The notes under the pieces are model-generated. The model had not been told where the DNA came from, ran no database searches, and worked only from the letters and a program-made list of their open reading frames with translations. Shown here in pieces: positions 1 to 5,036 of a DNA stretch of 38,104 bases (position 1 is the stretch's first letter; every line of letters starts with the position of its first letter). The position numbers and the translations under genes were made by a program. The stretch is taken from positions 1 through 38,104 of IMG/VR virus record IMGVR_UViG_3300033550_000013; one strand, given 5' to 3'. Origin of the DNA: a virus.

Positions 1-127
1 GCGTCCTTTACGATGTGCCCGCACGTGGGGCAGCGCTTCTTGGTCTTGTCGTTTCTGGCTTTGATTGCTCGGGTAAGCACTGACTGACTCATGCCGACAG
101 CCTTAGCCGCCGCATACGCCGTCATGC
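1..127. repeat. Terminal direct repeat, left copy
   Basis: These 127 bases recur exactly at 37978..38104. An exact repeat at both ends of a contig, cutting through a gene that reads on when the ends are joined, is the usual mark of a circular assembly whose overlap equals a k-mer length (127 is a common assembler k). The unique genome is then 37,977 bp. A true physical terminal redundancy is less likely, because the repeat has no special content. Confidence 0.95.
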
Positions 128-173
128 CTGGATTCGAGCGCATCATATCTAGAGCTAGCTGCGTCTTTGTCAT
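1..173 (-). CDS. Small HTH protein with Cys motif, split by the contig ends
   Basis: This reads leftward from ATG at 173 and leaves the window at base 1. Joined to the right end it gives a complete 59-residue protein that stops at 37971. Residues about 17-38 (MTAYAAAKAVGMSQSVLTRA) look like a helix-turn-helix. The C-terminal part has CPTCGH, half a zinc-binding knuckle, in a very basic setting. It is probably a small DNA-binding regulator, target unknown. The ribosome site is poor: the 3' arm of a GC-rich hairpin (180-195) lies directly upstream, so translation may depend on that structure. The stop overlaps the start of the next leftward gene (ATGA at 37974). Confidence 0.75.
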   Translation of the reverse strand, partial: MTKTQLALDMMRSNPGMTAYAAAKAVGMSQSVLTRAIKARNDKTKKRCPTCGHIVKD

Positions 174-195
174 ATTGGTGCCCGCCGTAGCGGGC
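173..195. repeat. 23-bp hairpin repeat, copy 1
   Basis: The 23 bases are identical to 3792..3814. They contain a perfect 6-bp stem GCCCGC/GCGGGC around a 4-base loop. The hairpin follows the stop of the 204..350 gene and abuts the ATG at 173. No T-run follows on the minus strand, so it is not a standard intrinsic terminator. RNA processing, transcript 3'-end protection or control of the next start are all possible. Confidence 0.8.
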
Positions 196-203
196 TGGGT
201 TAT

Positions 204-350
204 TTACTTTAGGCCTGCAAAGTTCCAATCTGCGATTGCTTGTTGAACCCAATGTGCACGACTGCCCGGGAAGAAGTGATCGCGAACAATCGTTGCAACC
301 ATTTTGCCAATCTTGCTGTAGGCAATCTTTTCACGGATTTGGTAGGTCAT
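204..350 (-). CDS. Hypothetical 48-aa protein in a duplicated-flank cassette
   Basis: The family is not recognised. ATG at 350 was chosen because AAGGGGAA lies 5 bases upstream, whereas longer in-frame starts would lie inside the promoter. The product is basic and helical (begins MTYQIREKIAYSK, ends DWNFAGLK) with no membrane segment. It has its own sigma70-like promoter at 387-415 and is followed by the 23-bp hairpin. The same 5' leader and 3' hairpin flank the unrelated gene at 3824..4024, so this looks like a self-contained accessory cassette. Confidence 0.6.
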   Translation of the reverse strand: MTYQIREKIAYSKIGKMVATIVRDHFFPGSRAHWVQQAIADWNFAGLK

Positions 351-354
351 TTCG

Positions 355-392
355 TTCCCCTTGCGTGTTGCGTTGTCGATGGCTGAATCATA
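355..392 (-). repeat. 38-bp duplicated promoter leader, copy 1
   Basis: Bases 355..392 match 4030..4067 exactly. Read leftward the block runs from the -10 hexamer TATGAT through the untranslated leader to the ribosome site AAGGGGAA. Both copies end a few bases before an ATG, with a one-base length difference. The genes that follow are unrelated, so the leader has been duplicated or exchanged as a unit. Confidence 0.9.
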
Positions 393-415
393 TGCCATGT
401 GCCGACATATGTCAA
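387..415 (-). promoter_or_regulatory. Strong leftward sigma70 promoter
   Basis: On the minus strand a perfect -35 TTGACA (415-410) is separated by exactly 17 bases from a -10 TATGAT (392-387). Transcription would start near 380 and serve the 204..350 gene and then the rest of the leftward operon across the contig join. The -35 overlaps the stop codon of the 412..888 gene. Confidence 0.85.
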
Positions 416-888
416 GCAACAGGATTCATCATCCACGCAGCAGCCGGATCAACGTGCGGGCGCCACTCTTTGAGCCACCGTTCATGCTTGCGCTCGACCT
501 CGGCGCGTGACAGATATTCGGGATCGTTCTTTGCGATCTTGGCCGGCTCTTCGGTCATGGGGTTGTTCGGCGTATCTGGTTCATTACCGACGCGATAGCA
601 CGGAACGCGCTTCTTGCAGCCGCCTTCCTGCCTTACCCATCCTGCAATGTAGATGCGCTGGTCACAGTGAAGGTCAGCCACCCATCCGCGCACAGTACCG
701 TGCCGATCCGGCCCGATGATCGCTGACAATTGCCGACATGTTGCCGATCCCATCTGCTCAATCAGGCTCACGATACGGTTCATGTTTTCGCGCTTCAGCC
801 TCATGTGGCTAGGGATGGCCGGGATCTTTTGCGGCTTTGCGGCTTTGCGCGCCAGGTATTTTGCTTTGCGCTCTTCGTCAGTCATCAT
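412..888 (-). CDS. Winged-helix DNA-binding-like protein
   Basis: The product has 158 residues. ATG at 888 is preceded by GGGAG at 7-base spacing and overlaps the upstream stop as ATGA; longer in-frame starts lack a ribosome site. The N-terminal 30 residues are very basic. Residues about 35-105 resemble a winged helix: MNRIVSLIEQMGSATCRQLS is followed by a recognition-like stretch and a beta wing (IYIAGWVRQ). The C-terminal part is charged. It probably binds DNA, perhaps as a regulator of the recombination operon. The family was not identified. Confidence 0.75.
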   Translation of the reverse strand: MMTDEERKAKYLARKAAKPQKIPAIPSHMRLKRENMNRIVSLIEQMGSATCRQLSAIIGPDRHGTVRGWVADLHCDQRIYIAGWVRQEGGCKKRVPCYRVGNEPDTPNNPMTEEPAKIAKNDPEYLSRAEVERKHERWLKEWRPHVDPAAAWMMNPVA

Positions 889-1025
889 TTCTCGTCTCCC
901 TTCAGTGCTTCCACTTCCCTGCGCAGCCTGCGAATTTCCTCCGCTGCGTCCTTCCTTAGCTGCCTCGCCTCCATCGACTCGCAAAACTCGTTTGCCGACT
1001 CCAGCCGATTCACGATGTCTTCCAT
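885..1025 (-). CDS. Small coiled-coil protein, 46 aa
   Basis: ATG at 1025 has GGGGG 6 bases upstream, and the stop overlaps the next start in an ATGATG junction. The product begins MEDIVNRLESANEFCESMEA and is almost entirely charged helix (EEIRRLRREVEALK), so it probably forms a coiled coil. The function is unknown. It is short, but the ribosome site and overlap at both ends support it. Confidence 0.65.
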   Translation of the reverse strand: MEDIVNRLESANEFCESMEARQLRKDAAEEIRRLRREVEALKGDEK

Positions 1026-1034
1026 GCTGACCCC

Positions 1035-1382
1035 CTATACAACTTTCATTTCCATCCGCTTTGTAGCTTCCAGCGTTTGCCATACAGAACACTTAGCCTG
1101 AGCTGCCTTCATCATCCATCCCAGCTTTTCCTCTTCCTCCGTGGCGATCCTCAGCGCGTCAAGTAGATCTAAGTAGTCGGGATGCGCCATGGCCTCCCTT
1201 TCCTGCGCCGCCGCGCTTGGATATGTCGCCTCTACCTGCTTCATAAGGATGGCGCGTTTTGCCTTCAGGAAGGATTCCAGATAGACGCGCTGCGCCTTGG
1301 CTTTGGCAAAAGCTGGCGCTGTATCCCTAAGGAAATCCAGCGCCCGGAAGATGTTAATTTCTGCCTCTTCGCTCAACGCCAT
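1035..1382 (-). CDS. Hypothetical helical protein of the recombination operon
   Basis: The product has 115 residues and is Ala/Glu-rich and largely helical. It begins MALSEEAEINIFRALDFLRD and has HPDYLDLLDALR in the middle. The start overlaps the stop of the 1373..1645 gene by 10 bases, indicating translational coupling. Proteins of this type often sit beside phage SSB and annealing proteins, and it may assist recombination. That role comes from context only. Confidence 0.75.
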   Translation of the reverse strand: MALSEEAEINIFRALDFLRDTAPAFAKAKAQRVYLESFLKAKRAILMKQVEATYPSAAAQEREAMAHPDYLDLLDALRIATEEEEKLGWMMKAAQAKCSVWQTLEATKRMEMKVV

Positions 1383-1645
1383 GCTTCTACCTTAAGCGCT
1401 TTCAATTCGAGGGATAGCTCCTGGATTGACGTGGCCAACTCCGCCAACTCATCAATGGCTTCCTTCATGTCAGAGAATGCGGAACGGTCTAGGGAATCGT
1501 CTTGAAGAGACTTAAGCGTATAGGCTATCCCGCTTCTAACCATCTCGCATCCGTTGGTGAATCTAGCCATCAGATGCTTGTGTTCTGCCCTCACCGTGGC
1601 GTACTGCCCACGGGCCAGCAAGGTTTCCATCGGGGTATCTTGCAT
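1373..1645 (-). CDS. Hypothetical helical protein, 90 aa
   Basis: The product is acidic and helical, with a Leu-rich C-terminal half (IDELAELATSIQELSLELKA) that should form a coiled coil. No enzyme motif is visible. The ATG at 1645 has only a weak AAGAGA upstream, and it lies 11 bases after the SSB-like gene in one operon. The family is not recognised. Confidence 0.7.
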   Translation of the reverse strand: MQDTPMETLLARGQYATVRAEHKHLMARFTNGCEMVRSGIAYTLKSLQDDSLDRSAFSDMKEAIDELAELATSIQELSLELKALKVEAWR

Positions 1646-1656
1646 GGTCTATCTCT

Positions 1657-1926
1657 TTAGAATGGGATATCGTCGTCAGGAAAGTTGGCTTCTGGCTGTT
1701 TTTCCCTAGCCTTCGGAAAGCCACTCTTCGGCGCACTTTGCTGGTCTTTTGGCTTCACGCTGATGCTGATGAAATCGCCCTTGCTGCCCTCCTTGAGCCA
1801 GCCAGAAATCCAGCAGTCGGTTCCATCCGGCAACTTGATCTGCCCTCGATAATCTGGATGTGTGTCTTTCTCTTTCTGATCGTTGACAAACATCGCGCCT
1901 TGTCCAGGTTTATTCTCGAATGCCAT
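1657..1926 (-). CDS. Single-stranded DNA-binding-like protein
   Basis: The product has 89 residues. The core (HPDYRGQIKLPDG, WISGWLKEGSKGDFISISV) fits a small OB fold of the type annotated DUF736/SSB-like in phages. The last residues, FPDDDIPF, match the acidic tail with terminal Phe by which bacterial SSBs recruit partners. It should coat ssDNA for the ERF protein encoded 2 bases upstream. AGGAGAG precedes the ATG. It is shorter than host SSB (about 170 residues), as is usual for phage versions. Confidence 0.75.
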   Translation of the reverse strand: MAFENKPGQGAMFVNDQKEKDTHPDYRGQIKLPDGTDCWISGWLKEGSKGDFISISVKPKDQQSAPKSGFPKAREKQPEANFPDDDIPF

Positions 1927-1928
1927 AC

Positions 1929-2510
1929 TTACTCTCCTGCGAATGCTGCCTTAGCAGCGTCATATGTGGTCTTGAGAGACGTTTTTTGCTCAGGCGTGGC
2001 TGCCGTGTACAGGTCACCGAAAATTCTCTGAAGATCATCGAGGTTCTGTGCTTCCTTCAGGGCAATAGTGGCATCATCCATATTCACGCCAGCGGCTTCT
2101 TTCTTTCGCGACAGATCCTTTTTGATGGGAGGGCCAGCCTTAGTCGCTGCATTTCCGTCATCGTCCTCAGGAGCGATCCCACAAGCAGCCATCAAGCCAT
2201 AGCGACGGGCATAAGTAAGCGCCGAACCATACCCTTGCGCATCCTGTTTCTGAGCCGGAACATGGAGCTTCCCGCCAGATAGCATCTCTCCTGACTCATG
2301 CACAAAAAGAGTCTCGACCAACACGCCAGATTCGCATTCATGCGTAGGCTGCATCAGCGCGATTCCGTTGGTGTTCAGCGCGTCAATGACCGCCTCCACG
2401 CACCCGGCAAGATCCACATACTGCGACTTGAAATGCGGGTTCGTCTTGGCCTTCAGCGCCGGTGCAAACTCTTTCTGCGCCTTCACAAATGCCGCTGCAA
2501 TCATCTTCAT
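1929..2510 (-). CDS. erf: ERF-family ssDNA-annealing recombinase
   Basis: The product has 193 residues. The ERF signature is clear: FKSQYVDLAGCVEAVIDALN near the N-terminus and GYGSALTYARRYGLMAACGI about residues 95-115. ERF proteins form rings and anneal complementary single strands, which supports phage recombination and end joining. The C-terminal third is a variable helical linker. It sits with an SSB-like gene, the standard partner. ATG at 2510 follows GAGGG. The upstream gene runs into it in another frame (see 2383..2613). Confidence 0.9.
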   Translation of the reverse strand: MKMIAAAFVKAQKEFAPALKAKTNPHFKSQYVDLAGCVEAVIDALNTNGIALMQPTHECESGVLVETLFVHESGEMLSGGKLHVPAQKQDAQGYGSALTYARRYGLMAACGIAPEDDDGNAATKAGPPIKKDLSRKKEAAGVNMDDATIALKEAQNLDDLQRIFGDLYTAATPEQKTSLKTTYDAAKAAFAGE

Positions 2511-2613
2511 TTTTTACCCTCGTCCATTGTTCTTCGTACCAGGCTAGCGCTTCGTCTAGTTCCTGCTGTGCTTGCTGTTGACCTAACTGCTGCCAGTATT
2601 GATGCGGGTCCAC
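2383..2613 (-). CDS. Small hypothetical protein with an unusual overlap (possible frameshift)
   Basis: A GTG at 2613 has GGAGGG at 6-base spacing. The first 34 residues (MDPHQYWQQLGQQQAQQELD onward) look like a real Gln-rich helical protein. The frame then continues 128 bases into erf with a Cys-rich, unnatural-looking tail. The frames meet at a run of six A on the minus strand (2515-2510). One extra A would end the protein at a TGA forming an ATGA overlap with the erf start, as at most junctions here. The true product is probably about 34-35 residues. Confidence 0.5.
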   Translation of the reverse strand: MDPHQYWQQLGQQQAQQELDEALAWYEEQWTRVKNEDDCSGICEGAERVCTGAEGQDEPAFQVAVCGSCRVRGGGH

Positions 2614-2614
2614 A

Positions 2615-2773
2615 TTAGGCCCTCCAAAGCATCATCCAAACGATAGCGACCATTACGACAGCCGCCGCAAGCCACCACCAGCGTGACTCTTTCTTGTGCT
2701 CGGGCTGGAAGGTAGCGAAATATCCGTAAGCCTCTTCTCGGGTGCGAGGGGTGCGCAAATGGCTATATCTCAT
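2615..2773 (-). CDS. Small single-pass membrane protein, 52 aa
   Basis: ATG at 2773 has GGAG 7 bases upstream and overlaps the previous stop as ATGA. The N-terminal half is polar and charged. Residues about 31-51 are a Trp-rich membrane segment (WWWLAAAVVMVAIVWMMLW). The polar part probably faces the cytoplasm or is released after insertion; topology was not determined. The role is unknown. Confidence 0.65.
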   Translation of the reverse strand: MRYSHLRTPRTREEAYGYFATFQPEHKKESRWWWLAAAVVMVAIVWMMLWRA

Positions 2774-3021
2774 ACCTTTACTCCAAATTCGGCATGCACC
2801 TTACGGTCAGCCTGGATTGATGTCAGTGCGGCAAATACGGCCCATTGCAGAGCCCCGAGCGCGCGGATGGCGTCAAGGTCACCAGATGTCAATGCAAGAT
2901 GGTCAATCTCACGCACACGTTGCAATACACGCTCAACTTCAGCCACCGTTTCAGGCTGGAGCGAGGACGTGAAGATGTTCTCCCGCATCGCCTGACGGAT
3001 AGCGCATTCGCTTGCAGTCAT
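2770..3021 (-). CDS. Hypothetical protein, 83 aa
   Basis: The protein is helical, beginning MTASECAIRQAMRENIFTSS, with an Ala/Leu-rich centre and no recognised motif. Start and stop both form 4-base ATGA overlaps with the neighbours (3018-3021 and 2770-2773), which indicates translational coupling. No strong ribosome site is seen. Confidence 0.65.
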   Translation of the reverse strand: MTASECAIRQAMRENIFTSSLQPETVAEVERVLQRVREIDHLALTSGDLDAIRALGALQWAVFAALTSIQADRKVHAEFGVKV

Positions 3022-3167
3022 TTCAGATCATCCTTGTCCTCGTCCTGCATGCGGGCGCGGAACGCTTGGTAGAGTTGCTCGATGGTCATGGAGCCGCATA
3101 CCTCTGCGCCATAGCGCGGGTGGAGATACGACTCGCCGAAGCTCTTGAAGAAGTCGCGCCAGTTCAC
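3018..3167 (-). CDS. Hypothetical protein, 49 aa, GTG start
   Basis: GTG at 3167 was chosen over a longer frame because GGAGAG lies just upstream and the codon overlaps the previous stop as GTGA. The product begins MNWRDFFKSFGESYLHPRYG and ends in a charged helix. Not recognised. Confidence 0.6.
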   Translation of the reverse strand: MNWRDFFKSFGESYLHPRYGAEVCGSMTIEQLYQAFRARMQDEDKDDLK

Positions 3168-3466
3168 GATTGCTCTCCGGTGGCTTTGGCGATTGCGGCG
3201 CGGGCCGCTTTGGCTTCTTCGGAATAAGCAGGTAGCGCGGCTGCGCACAATTCCAGCGCCTCCAGCAATTCAGGCGAGGCGGCGATCAGGCGGGCGTTGG
3301 CTCGCGTCTCCTCGGCCTCGCGTTCGTGGACGCCTTCATATACGAGCGTCAGGACGTTCGCGACCTTGTAGCGGCAGCCGAGCTTTTGGCCGCGAATTCG
3401 GATGTAGGCCCGGTCGCACTCCTCGGGAAGCGCAGCCCACGGTCCCGGCGTATGTTTCGTTCCCAT
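3164..3466 (-). CDS. HTPGPW-family phage protein
   Basis: The product has 100 residues. The opening MGTKHTPGPWAAL and the later RANARLIAASPELLEALE are the two hallmarks of a very common small phage protein of unknown function, found in accessory regions of proteobacterial phages. Between them is a short beta-rich part. The ATG at 3466 overlaps the upstream stop (TGATG). It belongs to the leftward accessory block. Confidence 0.8.
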   Translation of the reverse strand: MGTKHTPGPWAALPEECDRAYIRIRGQKLGCRYKVANVLTLVYEGVHEREAEETRANARLIAASPELLEALELCAAALPAYSEEAKAARAAIAKATGEQS

Positions 3467-3777
3467 CAGTGCACCTTGTCAGAAACCATCTCGAAGTAGG
3501 TAGAGCGCGAATCCCGCCGCTCTTCGTCATCAGCCGCAATCACGTGCTCGATGTTGTCCGCGATGATCTTGTCGCAGAAAGCAGACAGCCGGCCAGAGAT
3601 CGCCAAATTCACGGCGCGAAGATGCTCGATCAGATTCGCGTCAATCGCCGCTGGCTTATTGAACAGCACCAGCAAATCGCCGAGCACTTCAAGCGCCGTC
3701 TCCCCGTCCACGTATTCAGAAATTGCCCCAGCTCGCAGATCGCTATCAATGCGCTCTTCCGCGTCGTACTTGTCCAT
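3466..3777 (-). CDS. Hypothetical acidic helical protein, 103 aa
   Basis: GGGAG precedes the ATG at 3777. The protein is acidic and helical (MDKYDAEERIDSDLRAGAIS at the start, ADDEERRDSRSTYF near the end), with no known motif. It is the first gene after the second copy of the 23-bp hairpin. Confidence 0.7.
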   Translation of the reverse strand: MDKYDAEERIDSDLRAGAISEYVDGETALEVLGDLLVLFNKPAAIDANLIEHLRAVNLAISGRLSAFCDKIIADNIEHVIAADDEERRDSRSTYFEMVSDKVH

Positions 3778-3791
3778 GTCTGCTCCCGTTG

Positions 3792-3814
3792 TATTGGTGC
3801 CCGCCGTAGCGGGC
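3792..3814. repeat. 23-bp hairpin repeat, copy 2
   Basis: Identical to 173..195: a 6-bp GCCCGC/GCGGGC stem with a 4-base loop plus a shared 7-base flank. It lies 9 bases after the stop of the 3824..4024 gene and before the ribosome site of the 3466..3777 gene. There is no T-run, so simple termination is unlikely. Confidence 0.8.
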
Positions 3815-3823
3815 GGATTGTGG

Positions 3824-4024
3824 TCAGGCAGTCAACACCACGTGTTCGGCGGCGTCAGCCAGCTTATGGAAGAAACGGCCGTCCACCGTCCAACCTTTGC
3901 CGTTGCGCAAGAAAAGGAATTGACGCCCCATGTAGTCTGCAATGTAAGTGTCAGGGTCGCCGTTCTGGTAGACACCCAGACCGTGGTAGCGGCGAACTTT
4001 TCGCGGGTTCGGTTTGCGTGCCAT
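3824..4024 (-). CDS. Hypothetical basic protein, first gene of the leftward operon
   Basis: The product has 66 residues, from ATG at 4024 with AAGGGGAA upstream. The N-terminus is strongly basic (MARKPNPRKVRRYHGLGVYQ). The middle is beta-like and aromatic (IADYMGRQFLFLRNGKGWTV) and the end is helical. Nucleic-acid binding is possible but the family is not recognised. Its leader and its downstream hairpin are copies of those around 204..350. As the first leftward gene it should be made immediately after infection. Confidence 0.7.
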   Translation of the reverse strand: MARKPNPRKVRRYHGLGVYQNGDPDTYIADYMGRQFLFLRNGKGWTVDGRFFHKLADAAEHVVLTA

Positions 4025-4029
4025 TTCGT

Positions 4030-4067
4030 TTCCCCTTGCGTGTTGCGTTGTCGATGGCTGAATCATA
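4030..4067 (-). repeat. 38-bp duplicated promoter leader, copy 2
   Basis: Identical to 355..392. Read leftward it spans the -10 hexamer, the leader and the ribosome site of the 3824..4024 gene. The -35 side differs between the copies, so regulation could differ while translation signals stay the same. Confidence 0.9.
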
Positions 4068-4090
4068 GTGCCAGCAATCCAGAAGTGCAA
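4062..4090 (-). promoter_or_regulatory. Early leftward promoter
   Basis: On the minus strand TTGCAC (4090-4085) is followed after 17 bases by TATGAT (4067-4062), with a predicted start near 4055. It diverges from the rightward promoter at 4134-4142, much like the PL/PR arrangement of lambdoid phages, and drives the recombination operon. The -35 match is weaker than in the copy at 387-415. Confidence 0.75.
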
Positions 4091-4095
4091 GCAAT

Positions 4096-4125
4096 TTGCG
4101 CAAGAAAGTTTCCGCGCAAGTTTCC
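4096..4125. promoter_or_regulatory. Operator-like direct repeats between divergent promoters
   Basis: GCGCAAG occurs at 4098-4104 and 4114-4120, and GTTTCC at 4108-4113 and 4120-4125, giving two tandem related half-units. The left one begins as the palindrome TTGCGCAA. The position between the two divergent promoters, next to a small HTH gene, suggests binding sites for that protein. Binding is inferred. Confidence 0.5.
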
Positions 4126-4133
4126 TATCCATG

Positions 4134-4142
4134 TGCTAGAAT
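4134..4142 (+). promoter_or_regulatory. Early rightward promoter (extended -10)
   Basis: TGC followed by TAGAAT (4137-4142) forms an extended -10 element. No good -35 lies 16-18 bases upstream, which this promoter class tolerates. The start would be near 4149, just before the ribosome site of the 4171 gene. Confidence 0.6.
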
Positions 4143-4170
4143 CGAACCTGTCTTACTTTGGAGATCCGTG

Positions 4171-4365
4171 ATGCACAAAAACGAGCAGGAAGTGGAAGAG
4201 ATCCGAGCATGGCTCATCGACCAAAAGGGAACCTGGGCTGCGATCACTAAGAAGTCTGGCTTGACGGCTAGGACGTTGACGAATTTGGTCAACAACCCAG
4301 ATCAAGTGCCGCGCCGACGAACGATCAGCCAACTTAAGAAGGCTATGAAAGCGTTAAGCAAGTGA
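4171..4365 (+). CDS. Cro-like HTH regulator
   Basis: The product has 64 residues. A canonical helix-turn-helix is visible: WAAITKKSGLTARTLTNLVN at about residues 22-41, followed by a basic region and helix (ISQLKKAMKALSK). It is a small XRE/Cro-type DNA-binding protein, about the size of lambda Cro. GGAG precedes the ATG at 4171. It lies alone at the head of the rightward operon and faces the leftward operon across repeated operator-like sites, so it probably shuts down early promoters. No partner CI-type repressor is visible in the genome. Confidence 0.8.
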   Translation: MHKNEQEVEEIRAWLIDQKGTWAAITKKSGLTARTLTNLVNNPDQVPRRRTISQLKKAMKALSK

Positions 4366-4478
4366 TTACTTCGCACCGTTTACGCATGTCAAGCGTACCG
4401 CCAAGGACTGTTGCAAAAAGTTTCATGTGCGGAATTTAGGGTTTCCATAGTTCACTTCTTGTCAGAAAACACCTACAC

Positions 4479-4650
4479 TGGGAGCTAGCATCGGTTGCAT
4501 ATCTGTAACTATCGATGCCAGCCCCGGATAGGTGTGGAAGCCGAAACGGGTATAAACGAGAGTGCTTGAGTAGGGGCTTAGGAGTAACCGCCAACACGGC
4601 ACTCCTAGTCTCGGGGAGCTTCCACTAGCTCCTGAGTCCCGCCTCAAGCG
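4479..4650 (+). ncRNA. Candidate structured RNA upstream of the early operon
   Basis: The gap 4366-4673 holds no convincing gene. Helices seen: P1 4481-4487/4626-4632 (7 bp, 8 with 4488/4625); P2 4489-4499/4504-4517 (11 bp with one wobble, TATC loop and a 3-base bulge); P3 4534-4541/4618-4625 (8 bp, stacked on P1); and hairpin P5 4579-4585/4601-4607 (7 bp) with an inner CCG/CGG. Pseudoknot pairings AGCCCC 4520-4525 with 4573-4578 and GCTTGAG 4564-4570 with 4643-4649 are also possible. A weak promoter (TTCACT 4451-4456, TACACT 4474-4479) would start inside P1. It could be a cis-acting antitermination or translation-control element, a C4-like antisense RNA or a riboswitch. The class is unrecognised. 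Confidence 0.65.
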
Positions 4651-4673
4651 CCTGGGTCAACGAAAGGTGCAGC

Positions 4674-4850
4674 ATGTCTATCAAAGAAGCCTCGCCTGCC
4701 AGCGAGCAATCTGCCACAAGCGCCAACTCCGGCGCATCCACTGACAACAGCGATCCGCTGACGTCTGCCATTTCCACCTCTGACGAGCACGTAATCTGCC
4801 AAGCAATTTTGGCGGAGGAATTCGCTCGGATTTTGGGGGGTGAACTGTGA
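4674..4850 (+). CDS. Small Ser/Ala-rich protein, 58 aa
   Basis: ATG at 4674 follows AAAGGTG. The first 35 residues are low-complexity Ser/Ala/Thr (SEQSATSANSGASTDNSDPL), so probably disordered. The end is a helix (ICQAILAEEFARILGGEL). It is the first gene after the structured RNA, and its stop overlaps the next start (GTGA). Function unknown. Confidence 0.6.
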   Translation: MSIKEASPASEQSATSANSGASTDNSDPLTSAISTSDEHVICQAILAEEFARILGGEL

Positions 4851-5032
4851 AACTCATGTCCGCCTACGAAACGTCTGTCTATACGGATGACGATGGCTAT
4901 ATCTGCATCGGGCAGCCGGACCCCTGTGGGAATGCTCCGCATCTAATCATGCTTACGCCGACTCAAGCGGCGGCTGTGGCAAAGGCGCTTTCCGCTGAGT
5001 CCCAAGATCGGGACGACGAAGTAAAGGAATAG
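4847..5032 (+). CDS. Hypothetical protein, 61 aa, GTG start
   Basis: The GTG at 4847 overlaps the previous stop and has a run of G at a suitable distance. The product has a beta-like start (MKLMSAYETSVYTDDDGYIC) and an Ala-rich helix near the end (PTQAAAVAKALSAES). Not recognised. It lies just upstream of the replication initiator gene. Confidence 0.65.
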   Translation: MKLMSAYETSVYTDDDGYICIGQPDPCGNAPHLIMLTPTQAAAVAKALSAESQDRDDEVKE

Positions 5033-5036
5033 CGCC

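Noticed and set aside
351-394. Leader peptide MIQPSTTQHARG in the duplicated leader
   Set aside because: Its ATG lies inside the -10 hexamer, so it would not be in the transcript from that promoter.
236-598. Plus-strand frames in the left 4 kb
   Set aside because: All lie opposite coupled leftward genes, lack ribosome sites and cross the mapped promoter and repeats.
4451-4479. Promoter TTCACT-17-TACACT just before the early structured RNA
   Set aside because: Two weak hexamers; the predicted start would remove the 5' strand of helix P1. Kept only as a note in the RNA entry.
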